The notes under the pieces are model-generated. The model had not been told where the DNA came from, did no database searches, and saw only the letters and a list, made by a program, of their open reading frames with translations. Below are positions 1-7,813 of a stretch of 15,512 nt of DNA, piece by piece. Numbering within the stretch: position 1 is the first letter of the stretch; every line of letters begins with the position of its first letter. The DNA lies in assembly GCA_029054965.1 (NCBI GenBank), contig JAIDEF010000277.1, positions 1-15,512 of the forward strand. The letters run 5' to 3'. A program made the position numbers and the translations under genes. The DNA comes from Eubacterium sp. (GTDB taxonomy: Bacteria; Bacillota; Clostridia; Oscillospirales; Acutalibacteraceae).

Positions 1-7
1 TCCTTTT

Positions 8-37
8 TGTAAGTGTACTAACTGTAAGTGTACTAAC
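8..37. repeat. Two tandem copies of a 15-bp pseudo-palindromic repeat
   Basis: Two exact, directly adjacent copies of TGTAAGTGTACTAAC occupy 8-22 and 23-37. Within each copy the core GTAAGT-GT-ACTAAC is an imperfect dyad: the two 6-base arms match in 5 of 6 positions when one is reverse-complemented. Two helically spaced dyads look more like a paired operator than a terminator. The repeat lies downstream of the sortase stop codon, so it probably belongs to a gene beyond the left edge. The regulator is unknown. Short GTGTACTA-type dyads are known from GntR- and MarR-type operators, but that link is only a suggestion. Confidence 0.6.
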
Positions 38-72
38 AATTTAATTAAAAAATTTTTATTTAATATTATCTT

Positions 73-933
73 TTATTCATTTTCAAATGGATACCATTTT
101 TCATCATTTGAATAAACATTCTGTATACCCATATTATCGCAATATCTCTGCGGATATTTCGGGTTGGGATTAATTTCCGCTTTTGAGGTATCAACCTCTG
201 AACTCTCACCATCTCTCACAAGCCTTGCAGCAACAACTATTCTTGCATCTGCTCTGTAGCCTGAAATATCCATTTTTCTTGAACAGGTGGAAAGCGTCAG
301 TATTTTATCCGAACTGTTAACATCAACACTTGTTTTATAGAGAGTTCGTTTATTCACTTCACCGATATAACCGCTGAAATTCTCACCGCCGAGATGCGGA
401 TAAATATAGTTGAATATATATCCGTCATCCTCATTTTCATCAGCATTTGTAATAAACACTGCAAAAATCTTCCACTCCATATCATTATATGCAGTATCAA
501 AATGAATCACAGGATGCTCTTTATAAAAATTGATATTTTCGTATTTTGTAACCTCAGAAAACATCGTTGTATCCAGCCAATTGTGACCATAAAGCACCGT
601 ATTGAAATCCCTCAATGAAGAATCGCATTCACTGCTCATATAAATTGCACCGCGTTCTTCGGACTGCTTATCAAAATTATGGGTTAAATAGAACTCATCA
701 TCATTACACTGCACAACAGGATAATCTACTGCTGTTCCGTCAATTTTAATATAGCCGACAAAATCACTGTTTTTGTCAATATAGCTTTGGTACTTTGACT
801 TTTTCTCTGTGCTAACGGTACTTTCGGCTGCTGTTGTTTCTTGCTCTGTATCAAACACACCAAAATGGACTGCTGCCGCCGCACACAATGCTATAATAAA
901 TATAGGTATAATTATTTTAACAAACTTTTTCAC
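73..933 (-). CDS. Class B sortase, membrane anchored
   Basis: This is a transpeptidase acting on the outer face of the membrane. Sortases cut a sorting motif on a secreted protein and attach it to the cell wall or to another pilin. Residues 5-25 form an uncleaved N-terminal membrane anchor, followed by a short linker and the catalytic domain (about 50-240). The catalytic triad is visible: His117 in YGHNW, Cys217 in TLSTC, and Arg231 in the following ARIVV strand. The TLSTC signature and the layout fit class B better than class A. About 45 residues follow the catalytic core, a modest C-terminal tail of unclear role. The start codon is GTG, with AAGGA nine bases upstream. It is the last gene of the leftward operon, 57 bp after its neighbour. 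No protein with a sorting signal is encoded in the window, so the substrate is unknown. The symbol srtB is withheld because many clostridial class B sortases have different roles. Confidence 0.92.
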   Translation of the reverse strand: MKKFVKIIIPIFIIALCAAAAVHFGVFDTEQETTAAESTVSTEKKSKYQSYIDKNSDFVGYIKIDGTAVDYPVVQCNDDEFYLTHNFDKQSEERGAIYMSSECDSSLRDFNTVLYGHNWLDTTMFSEVTKYENINFYKEHPVIHFDTAYNDMEWKIFAVFITNADENEDDGYIFNYIYPHLGGENFSGYIGEVNKRTLYKTSVDVNSSDKILTLSTCSRKMDISGYRADARIVVAARLVRDGESSEVDTSKAEINPNPKYPQRYCDNMGIQNVYSNDEKWYPFENE

Positions 934-990
934 AATACATATTCCTTAAAACTAAATTCAATAAAAATCACTATACCACTTATTCAATAA

Positions 991-1506
991 TCAATTATCT
1001 GCATACTTCAAAATATAAATCAATTCTTCTTTTGCTTTAGTTACACGGTGACGTGCAATCAGCAAAGGAATAAAGCTGAACAATAATACTACGAACGCAG
1101 CAGCTGCAAAGGCTATAAGCATTGTCAGATCTTCCATAAACATTAATGAAAAACCAAGCAATATAATTGAAACAGCTAAAATACACAGAAAAACAAATCC
1201 GTACTTTATCTTTTTCACAACAACTTCGACGGTTGTTTCAGACTCATTTCCTGCAAACGTAATTTCATTTACCGGAGCACTTCGGTAAAAATCGTCTGTT
1301 TCGTGCGATAAAATAAGACGTGCTTTATATGTGCCTTTATCAATAGTACCTGAAAATTTTTTTAATCCATAGCTTGGATGGTGTATTACCGTACTGCTTG
1401 AATATCCTTTTTTAGCCATATCCAAAAATGAATTTTCAAACAGTTCACGGCTTTTATCAACACCTTTTTCAATCTTCAAGGTATACGCTGTTTTAAATAT
1501 AGACAT
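991..1506 (-). CDS. Two-TM membrane protein of unknown function
   Basis: I do not recognise a named family. The 171-residue protein has a soluble N-terminal part (about 1-100) with alternating beta-strand-like stretches, then two adjacent hydrophobic segments (about 102-124 and 127-151) joined by a very short acidic turn, and a short basic-then-mixed tail. No N-terminal signal peptide is seen, so the N-terminal domain and the tail are both probably cytoplasmic, with a membrane hairpin between them. The start ATG has a clear GAGAGG site at 1512-1517. It lies 29 bp after the tautomerase gene and 57 bp before the sortase gene, all on the same strand, so co-transcription is likely. A link to the sortase or to membrane stress is possible, but nothing in the sequence shows it. 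Confidence 0.75.
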   Translation of the reverse strand: MSIFKTAYTLKIEKGVDKSRELFENSFLDMAKKGYSSSTVIHHPSYGLKKFSGTIDKGTYKARLILSHETDDFYRSAPVNEITFAGNESETTVEVVVKKIKYGFVFLCILAVSIILLGFSLMFMEDLTMLIAFAAAAFVVLLFSFIPLLIARHRVTKAKEELIYILKYADN

Positions 1507-1535
1507 ATAATCCTCTCTTAATATATTCTGATTTA

Positions 1536-1871
1536 TCAGAAATTAAATTTGTTAAATCCCCAATGGTTGATTTCACTGTATTTTACATATGTTCTGTCAG
1601 CAGGAACATTCAACAGCTTTTCGCTGATTTCACAAATTCTGACTGTTAAGTCATCATATGCTGCATCGCCTGCCTTGCCGAAAATTGCAATTTCAAACAT
1701 TGCACAAGGCTCATCACTGCCCTTAAAATACATATCCTTTTCATCTTCCAGCTCAACCATAAGCCACGCCTCGCTCTTACCGGGAATTGCTGTGATTGCC
1801 TCGCCGAGAGCTGATTTTAAGGTGATTTTATCCGAAATTGTCTGATTTGTTTTAACTTCAATAAAAGGCAT
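1536..1871 (-). CDS. MIF-family tautomerase (macrophage migration inhibitory factor-like)
   Basis: This small cytoplasmic protein is of MIF/phenylpyruvate tautomerase type; the family forms trimers. Pro2, the catalytic base of the family, directly follows the initiator Met in MPFIEV. A lysine in PGKSEAW matches the conserved active-site Lys32 of MIF. The GSDEPCAMFEI stretch aligns with the SSEPCA region of animal MIF, and the C-terminal DRTYVKYSEIN-HWGFN stretch aligns with its DRVYINYYDMN...GWN. The length of 111 residues is usual. The second cysteine of the mammalian CxxC (thiol-oxidoreductase) motif is Phe here, so only tautomerase-like chemistry is expected. The physiological substrate is unknown in bacteria. 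The ribosome site AGGAG overlaps the stop codon of the upstream hydrolase gene, with only 3 bp between genes, so translation is probably coupled. Confidence 0.88.
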   Translation of the reverse strand: MPFIEVKTNQTISDKITLKSALGEAITAIPGKSEAWLMVELEDEKDMYFKGSDEPCAMFEIAIFGKAGDAAYDDLTVRICEISEKLLNVPADRTYVKYSEINHWGFNKFNF

Positions 1872-1874
1872 AAA

Positions 1875-2825
1875 TTATACTCCTAAATATTTATCAATAA
1901 ATTCATCAAGCTTTTCATGATAGCTTGCCTCATCAACACGGATTGAATCAGCGTGACCAGCACCATGAACAATGAAGAGCTCCTTTGATGTTGAGCAAAG
2001 CTCATAAAGCTCAATTCCCATCCTTGTAGGAACAAGCCCGTCATTATCACCATGAACAAAAAGCATAGGCGCTCTTGCCTGAAGCACAGAACCCCTGACC
2101 TCAGTATCATCAAGGTCATAGCCTGCAATAAGCTTATTTGCAGTATTGAAGATTTTAACAAGCGGTTTAGGATTCTTAATTCCCGCACCCTTAATTACTT
2201 CTGAAAATTCCTCTGTTGCACTGGTATACGGACAATCGGCAACAGCAAGCTTAACCTGCTTCGGCACCTTGCTTATCATTTTGCAAACCGTAGCACCGCC
2301 CATTGATACACCGTGCAGAATTATTTTTATATCGTCACCGAAACGCCCGGTTAAATAATCAATCCACAGCAAACAGTCCTTATGCTCAAAATAATCGAAG
2401 CCTGTAAAGCTGCCCTCACTTTCACCGCAGGACACATGGTCCATTGCAAGAAAATTATAGCCTTTTTCAACATAATACTGCAAAAAGTTTGCAGGATCAC
2501 CATTATGGTCTGTATGATGACCATGAGCAAAAACAACGAACACGCTGCTTTCAACGGCAGGGTAAGTCAGGTAGCCTGTTAAGTTCCTGTTTCTGTGCGA
2601 TTTTATGATAATCTTTTCGCTGTTCTGTTTATTAATCCATTCGTGTTTGGATTGATTAAACATAAGAAACTCGTCCGGTCCTTCGTTCTCACTTCTTGTG
2701 GCAAGGTAACCAATAATTGATTTGAACTTTCTCTCCCTGCCCATAACATCCATATAACCATGCAGTGCAGTACCTGCAATTGCACCTATACATACTGCAC
2801 CTGCTGCAATTCGTTTTTTATTCAC
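1875..2825 (-). CDS. Alpha/beta hydrolase with N-terminal hydrophobic segment
   Basis: This is a serine hydrolase of the alpha/beta fold, close to the broad COG1073/FrsA-like group of esterases and peptidases. The nucleophile Ser174 lies in GVSMGG. The acid is most likely Asp262 in HGDNDGLVP and the base is His291 in GAGHADS. An oxyanion-type HGHHTDHNG loop follows the first core strand at about 101-109. Residues 6-22 are hydrophobic and may be a membrane anchor or an uncleaved signal. The true substrate (ester, acylated sugar or peptide) cannot be read from the sequence. An acetyl-ester sugar substrate would suit its place beside the symporter and glycosidase, but this is inference. The start is GTG and overlaps the end of the symporter gene by 8 bp, which implies translational coupling. 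Confidence 0.88.
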   Translation of the reverse strand: MNKKRIAAGAVCIGAIAGTALHGYMDVMGRERKFKSIIGYLATRSENEGPDEFLMFNQSKHEWINKQNSEKIIIKSHRNRNLTGYLTYPAVESSVFVVFAHGHHTDHNGDPANFLQYYVEKGYNFLAMDHVSCGESEGSFTGFDYFEHKDCLLWIDYLTGRFGDDIKIILHGVSMGGATVCKMISKVPKQVKLAVADCPYTSATEEFSEVIKGAGIKNPKPLVKIFNTANKLIAGYDLDDTEVRGSVLQARAPMLFVHGDNDGLVPTRMGIELYELCSTSKELFIVHGAGHADSIRVDEASYHEKLDEFIDKYLGV

Positions 2826-4308
2826 CTATCTCAATTCCTCTCGCCTTACGCTGCGCAGCAAGCTCATTTTCTATTCTTTCCTTTTCCTTGCCGCTGATTT
2901 TATAAAAGAACATTGGTATTGCACAAAGCAGCAGACTCACACCCGGAACAATTGAAACCAATGAGAACATTGCAAAACGCTGATTCATTGCAAGATCGGT
3001 TGCTGCCATAATAACATCTGAGCTCAGCATTTTTTCAGGCTCAAGACCGATAAACATATACATTAAAACAATACCCGATGTTGCAAACGCATTACCAAGC
3101 TTGTTTACAAAGCCCTGACAGGCAGAGCCGAGTGCATTATCTCTGAAGCCTGTTTTCAGCTCCATATAATCAAGGCAGTCACCAATCATTGCATAGCTGA
3201 TAACATTAAGCACACCAAGCGGAATACATGAAATCAGAATAAAAGGTATACAGATATACAAATTCATTGTAAACCAGCCGATTAGTGTGGTAAATATGCT
3301 TGCAACAAAGCCTGCAATACAGGTTACAATAACAATTTTTTTATAATCAAAGCGTTTCATAAGTGCAGGCATAACGAGCATTGCACCGAACATTCCGACA
3401 ATTGCACAAGCCTGGAAAATCGTTTTAACCGATGACACACTCGCCTCAATTGCTGCAACTCTTTCAGCATCTGTCATACCATCCAACGGTGCACCGATAT
3501 AAAAAGCATAACGTGCAACGTGAACAGCAGCAGCCTGAACCATATATCTTCCGCTTGAAAGCACACCCATCAGAATAACAAGCATAAGGGGCTTGCATTT
3601 AAAAATACGTGAAAGCCTTGAGGGCTCACCCTTTACAGGCTTTGCATCAGGAATAACCACTCTTTCTTTAATATGGAAATACGACCTTGAATAAAGGAGC
3701 AATCCGATAACAACGGTAAATATTGCCATAATAAGGTATTTGGTCTTATTATATTCAAGTCCGTCAGACGCACCGAGAATATTCGGCAAAACAAGTCCGA
3801 TAACGAGAAACAGAACCTCCGGTACGGCTGAGCCGACACCATTTAATGTTCTGCCGAAGGATATTGTTGAGCTTCTTTCCTCGGCATCTGCAGTCATAAC
3901 ATTGGGCAGACTCCAGAAGGGAACATCAGCCATCGTATAAATCATACCCCACAAAACATAAACAACAGCCGCATAAGCCATTAACGCACCCTTGTTAAGG
4001 TTCGGACTGAAATACATCAGCACAGTTAATACACCGATAGGGATTGAGGCATATATTATGTACGGCTTCATTTTGCCGTGCTTTGTAGTACGCCTGTCAA
4101 CAATCATACCCATAAGCGGGTCATTAATTGCATCCCACACTCTTGCCAAAAGCATAAGAAGCAGCACAAACATTGGTGCAAGCTGCAGAACATTCAGATA
4201 ATAGTCACTGATGTAGCTTGACATCATTGCATAAATCATACCCTGACCCATTGCACCGATGCTGAACGCCCAGCGTTCTTTTTTAGGAATATAATTAGTC
4301 TGGCTCAT
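2818..4308 (-). CDS. GPH-family (MelB-type) sugar:cation symporter
   Basis: This inner-membrane secondary transporter belongs to the glycoside-pentoside-hexuronide family of the major facilitator superfamily, with about 12 hydrophobic segments over 496 residues, slightly longer than E. coli MelB. The family signature RVWDAINDPLMG is at 56-67; Asp59 and Asp63 correspond to the cation-site aspartates of MelB (Asp55 and Asp59). Asp128 and Trp132 in DVPFW match MelB Asp124 and Trp128 of the sugar site. The N-terminal GAMGQG stretch, however, has Gln-Gly where MelB has Lys18-Asp19, so the sugar site is not identical and melibiose itself may not be the substrate. The GAGGGG site at 4316-4321 supports the start. 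It is 21 bp downstream of the signal peptidase gene in the same operon as the alpha-galactosidase, whose substrate it probably imports intact. Confidence 0.92.
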   Translation of the reverse strand: MSQTNYIPKKERWAFSIGAMGQGMIYAMMSSYISDYYLNVLQLAPMFVLLLMLLARVWDAINDPLMGMIVDRRTTKHGKMKPYIIYASIPIGVLTVLMYFSPNLNKGALMAYAAVVYVLWGMIYTMADVPFWSLPNVMTADAEERSSTISFGRTLNGVGSAVPEVLFLVIGLVLPNILGASDGLEYNKTKYLIMAIFTVVIGLLLYSRSYFHIKERVVIPDAKPVKGEPSRLSRIFKCKPLMLVILMGVLSSGRYMVQAAAVHVARYAFYIGAPLDGMTDAERVAAIEASVSSVKTIFQACAIVGMFGAMLVMPALMKRFDYKKIVIVTCIAGFVASIFTTLIGWFTMNLYICIPFILISCIPLGVLNVISYAMIGDCLDYMELKTGFRDNALGSACQGFVNKLGNAFATSGIVLMYMFIGLEPEKMLSSDVIMAATDLAMNQRFAMFSLVSIVPGVSLLLCAIPMFFYKISGKEKERIENELAAQRKARGIEIGE

Positions 4309-4329
4309 ATTTTTACCCCTCTGTCAGTA

Positions 4330-5085
4330 TTACTCTATTTTGCCGAAGCTTGGATAATACTTAAATTTAACCTTACCTAAAATCTTTTCCTTATTAACAA
4401 ATTTATTATTCCAGAATCTTGAATCCCAGCTTGAATTTCTGTTGTCACCCATCATAAAGTAGCTGTCAGCAGGCACCTCAAACGGTCCGAAATTGCCCTC
4501 AGGTGTACAGTTTGTAACAAAGCTGTCGTCAAGCTGGATTGTTTCGCCGTCAGTTTTTGTAACATATACAACGCCGTTAACCACCTGAACGGTTTCACCG
4601 GGCAGACCTATAACACGCTTAACATAAATCTGCTTTTCATCATCAGGATAATTGAAAATGATAACATCATATCTTTGAGGATCCTCATTAACATAAGCAA
4701 GTCTGCTGGCAATTATTCTGTCACCCTCGTGAATAGTGTTAAGCATTGAGCCTGTTGGAACTACTGCATTTGCAAAAACAACAGATTTCAAAATTATTGC
4801 AATAATAACAGCAACAACAATAGGAATTAAGAATTCCACTGCCTCACGCAATTTGCTTTTTGGCTTTTTCTCCTCTTCTTCGTCATCAGGCTCATTCGGA
4901 TTATAGGTTTTATAGCTAACCTCTTTACCTTCCTCCGCCTGTTCTATTTTTTCAACCTCTTTTGTAGGGCTTTTTACATCATTTATATTTACATCCGTAT
5001 CAAACATTGTTGCTCCGCAGTGAGCACATTCATACCAGTCATCTTTTTTGATAAGAGCATCACTGCCGCATTTTTTACAGTTCAT
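4330..5085 (-). CDS. lepB: Signal peptidase I with N-terminal zinc ribbon
   Basis: This type I signal peptidase removes signal peptides from exported proteins at the outer membrane face. The catalytic Ser113 lies in PTGSM and the general-base Lys156 in YVKRVIGLPGE; GDNRNSSWDSRFW (213-225) is the conserved C-terminal box. A single TM segment spans about 84-106. Before it is an unusual cytoplasmic part: a zinc ribbon with Cys3-x2-Cys6 and Cys20-x2-Cys23, then an acidic, low-complexity linker (about 40-78) rich in Glu, Asp and Lys. Simple Gram-positive enzymes lack the ribbon. A strong AAAAGGAGG site at 5097-5105 lies inside the 3' end of the glycosidase gene, with only 2 bp between the genes, so the two are translationally coupled. 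The symbol follows family usage; Bacillus homologues are called sip. Confidence 0.94.
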   Translation of the reverse strand: MNCKKCGSDALIKKDDWYECAHCGATMFDTDVNINDVKSPTKEVEKIEQAEEGKEVSYKTYNPNEPDDEEEEKKPKSKLREAVEFLIPIVVAVIIAIILKSVVFANAVVPTGSMLNTIHEGDRIIASRLAYVNEDPQRYDVIIFNYPDDEKQIYVKRVIGLPGETVQVVNGVVYVTKTDGETIQLDDSFVTNCTPEGNFGPFEVPADSYFMMGDNRNSSWDSRFWNNKFVNKEKILGKVKFKYYPSFGKIE

Positions 5086-5087
5086 TA

Positions 5088-7433
5088 TTATTTTTTCCTC
5101 CTTTTAACGGTCTTAGTTAGCACTCTTTTCAGTGCAACAATATCCTCATAGGAGGTTGCTTTGCTGATAGCGCTGAATTCCGATGCATCGCTTTCAAGCT
5201 TTGTATCAATTTCACCCTTGGCATTTTCATCATAAGCTGAACCGTCAAGGTTTTTGTCAATATAAAGCTTAACCATTTTATTTTTTTCTCGTACAACGAT
5301 TATTCTATGCTCTGCTCCTGTCACCTTACAGCTTGAGTTAAGAACTGTCGAGTCACACCTGATTTTAACAAATCCGTCCTCAATTGCAATTCTGACATCT
5401 TCATTTTCACAGATTGAACAGTTTTCATCATTACTATTATATTTAAATGATACAGTAAATTCGTCAGTTGCCTCAAGATAATCATATCTTCTGTCACTTT
5501 TACCGAACTGCAGAACCTTAACCTCAAAGGGCTTTAAAGTCAAATCAATTTTGTCGCCATATGAATAGCTGTCAAAGTTTTCACCAGCACCCTCATTGTA
5601 AACATTAAAACGATTAACATTTTTCAGGTTTTCAGGACAGCCCATTAGCCTGTTGAGGGTTAGAGTCAGCGGAGCACTTTCGTCGGTAGGATTTCTCAGT
5701 GCGATAATTCCGTCACCATTTTCATTCCAGCTAAAATAACCATAAACATTATTTTCTTCGGGATTTCCGCCAAGCATAATAGCATTTCTCAGAATGTCAA
5801 AATTGCTTTTCTGCCACTGAATTACCTTAGACAGTATACGCCACTTCGTTTTATTCATCATAGTATAGCTAAGATGAAGCTCATTAAGAGCCTGACCCCT
5901 GCAGGCATTGAAATACAGATATTTTTCAAACTCCTCATCTGTATAATTAACCTTTGCCTCAGTACCATAAATCGGTTCGTGGTTATATATATACCTTTGA
6001 GGTATCTGCCAAGCTCTTGTGCAAAGTGAATTATAGTATCTTCCGTCACGATAGGTAAGCTCCCTGTCGAGCTGTGACTGCTGCTCCAGATTATCGGCAA
6101 AGCCAATATCATTACTGTTCTGAAGCCAGATGCTGTTGACATACTGCAGCCACCACGGTGACGGATGAACATAGCAGGTCATATTAATCCAGAGTTCCTT
6201 ACCTTCATCTGTACGAGCCTGTCTTACACTTTTAAAGATATCAATCCAGCCCTGCCACATTTCCGAATAATAGTACATATCATTCTCACCGCCGACCATA
6301 TGGTGATGCTTTGAATTTGTACAGGGTCTGTAACAAAAGCCGTCAAGCTTCCAGTAGCTGATATCAAATTCCTTAGTAGTGTCAACAAGGAACTTTTCAA
6401 CATTTTCCTGATATGTTTTGTCTGCCACACAAATATCACGTGACAGAGAATTGCAGGCACCAAGACCGCTTTTTTCCATCTTCTTAGCAAACTTATACTG
6501 ATAATTATATCCGCCTCTCGGTCCGAGCCACAAGCCGAATGAAGAGCAGAGCTTTTTGGTCATATTTGTTGAATCCGTAAGCTTGTTGGGGAATTTTTTA
6601 TTAAAGCTCCAAAATGGTGCTTTGTAATCATTCCAGCCGTCATCAATAACATAAGCATCAATGGGAGGTACACCGTTTGATGAAAGCTTACTTTCAATTT
6701 CATAAAAGGATTTTTCAATATTATCAGCATCAATATTCAGCATATGGTCATACCAGCTATTATACTGAAGTCTAAATTTATTCGGCACTGCAATATCATC
6801 AATGTAGTCAAAAAACGCTTTCTGCACATCTATCATAGTATTGTCACTTGCACCGCCTACAACAGTAACAGGGCAATGAAATACACCGTCTATATTTTTG
6901 CCGAGATAATATTTAACCTGACCTATTCCAAAAAGAATTGTGTTGAGCGTTGCAGGAAACTCACAGCCGAAGAAAAGACTGTCAATGTAAAAAGGCTGTC
7001 CCAGTGAAGACACGAATGCACCAAGCTCAGTTCCCTCAACATCCATAGGAACACTGAAATGAGTTTTTGAATTTGTTATTCCGATATGCTCAAGCAGTAT
7101 ATAGTCAATAACCTTTGTATCATTCTGAACAAAGCTGATTTGCTTTCTTAGTGTATTTCCGTCCTCGCCTGCCCAGAAGCTCATGGTTACAGTAACACCG
7201 CTGCATTCTGCAAATGTAAAAGACAGCTTTCCGTTCTCCTGCTTCTGGTCTGTAACCTTTAAGCCCTTTGAGGTAAATTCACTGCCGTCGGTAAAATGGA
7301 ATAAAAATTCAACACTGTTACCGTCAGGAATGAAATCTTTTTTTGACAGAGTATTTCTTATCTGTGATGCATAAAGATTACCTTCATACACCTTGAATTC
7401 ACGCTGTAATATTTTGCTTTCAAGTCTGAACAT
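5088..7433 (-). CDS. GH36-like (clan GH-D) alpha-galactosidase, cytoplasmic
   Basis: This predicted retaining alpha-galactosidase is related to GH36 and the raffinose-synthase-like enzymes. An N-terminal beta-sandwich (about 1-215) precedes a TIM barrel (about 220-545) and a C-terminal beta domain. The barrel shows IDDGW at 263-267, the nucleophile Asp364 in YWKLDGF, and a likely acid/base Asp442 in SNDIGF. The extra C-terminal region (about 650-760) has a pattern like a LamG/concanavalin jelly roll, including HRIIVVREKNKMVKLYIDK, and ends in a basic tail. No signal peptide is present, so it should cleave substrate inside the cell after uptake by the nearby GPH symporter. Substrate could be melibiose, raffinose-type sugars or a galactosyl polyol; the sequence alone does not decide. 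The AAGGGG site at 7441-7446 fits the start, 15 bp after the TSCPD gene. Confidence 0.85.
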   Translation of the reverse strand: MFRLESKILQREFKVYEGNLYASQIRNTLSKKDFIPDGNSVEFLFHFTDGSEFTSKGLKVTDQKQENGKLSFTFAECSGVTVTMSFWAGEDGNTLRKQISFVQNDTKVIDYILLEHIGITNSKTHFSVPMDVEGTELGAFVSSLGQPFYIDSLFFGCEFPATLNTILFGIGQVKYYLGKNIDGVFHCPVTVVGGASDNTMIDVQKAFFDYIDDIAVPNKFRLQYNSWYDHMLNIDADNIEKSFYEIESKLSSNGVPPIDAYVIDDGWNDYKAPFWSFNKKFPNKLTDSTNMTKKLCSSFGLWLGPRGGYNYQYKFAKKMEKSGLGACNSLSRDICVADKTYQENVEKFLVDTTKEFDISYWKLDGFCYRPCTNSKHHHMVGGENDMYYYSEMWQGWIDIFKSVRQARTDEGKELWINMTCYVHPSPWWLQYVNSIWLQNSNDIGFADNLEQQSQLDRELTYRDGRYYNSLCTRAWQIPQRYIYNHEPIYGTEAKVNYTDEEFEKYLYFNACRGQALNELHLSYTMMNKTKWRILSKVIQWQKSNFDILRNAIMLGGNPEENNVYGYFSWNENGDGIIALRNPTDESAPLTLTLNRLMGCPENLKNVNRFNVYNEGAGENFDSYSYGDKIDLTLKPFEVKVLQFGKSDRRYDYLEATDEFTVSFKYNSNDENCSICENEDVRIAIEDGFVKIRCDSTVLNSSCKVTGAEHRIIVVREKNKMVKLYIDKNLDGSAYDENAKGEIDTKLESDASEFSAISKATSYEDIVALKRVLTKTVKRRKK

Positions 7434-7448
7434 ATTTTGACCCCTTAA

Positions 7449-7703
7449 TTATAATTCCGCTTTTATCTGCTCAAGCGCATTTGCAAGCTGGTCAGGACAA
7501 GAGGTTCCTCTTCCTCTGCAGTCGATACCCCTGAGCACAGCAATAACCTCATCAATACTTCTGCCCTTTGCAAGAGCAGAAATGCCCTGAAGATTACCGT
7601 GGCAGCCGCCTAAAAAGCTGATACTTTCAATCGTTTCATCATCATTAACTTCTATTGTTATCTGTTTTGAACAAACACCATGAGGTGTATATGTATATGT
7701 CAT
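7449..7703 (-). CDS. TIGR03905-family TSCPD-domain protein
   Basis: This small 84-residue protein consists of a single TSCPD domain, as seen in the TIGR03905 family. The same domain occurs at the C-terminus of adenosylcobalamin-dependent ribonucleotide reductases. Conserved features are Cys11, Cys34 in LGGCHGN, Cys62 in DCRGRG, and Cys69 in the name-giving TSCPDQL motif. The four cysteines could bind a metal or do redox chemistry, but the biochemical role of stand-alone members is not established. It is the first gene after the promoter at 7739-7767, with AAGGAG at 7711-7716 seven bases before the ATG. Its place at the head of an operon of sugar and surface genes does not explain its function. 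Confidence 0.88.
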   Translation of the reverse strand: MTYTYTPHGVCSKQITIEVNDDETIESISFLGGCHGNLQGISALAKGRSIDEVIAVLRGIDCRGRGTSCPDQLANALEQIKAEL

Positions 7704-7710
7704 ATATAAT

Positions 7711-7767
7711 CTCCTTATAAAGCTGTATATTTATTTATATTATACATAGATTTCTTATTTAATGCAA
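7711..7767 (-). promoter_or_regulatory. Sigma-A promoter and RBS of the leftward operon
   Basis: On the minus strand, a -35 box TTGCAT (7762-7767) and a perfect -10 box TATAAT (7739-7744) are separated by exactly 17 bp. The ribosome site AAGGAG (7711-7716) follows, 7 bases before the ATG of the TSCPD gene. This is the only consensus-quality promoter I can see for the eight leftward genes, whose gaps are otherwise 2-57 bp. Confidence 0.8.
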
Positions 7768-7813
7768 CTATTTATAAAAATCATAAAAATATTATTTTTC
7801 TTATTTTAAGATA

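Noticed and set aside
8..37. CRISPR array
   Set aside because: The two copies are directly adjacent with no spacer, are only 15 bp long, and no cas gene is present.
38..72. AT-only imperfect hairpin (TTAATTAAAAAATTTTTATTTAA) as a terminator for the leftward operon
   Set aside because: The stem has no G-C pairs and the T-run lies within it rather than after it, so it cannot be called a terminator with confidence.
934..990. Separate promoter for the sortase gene
   Set aside because: A TATAGT box can be found on the minus strand, but no -35 box lies at a suitable distance.
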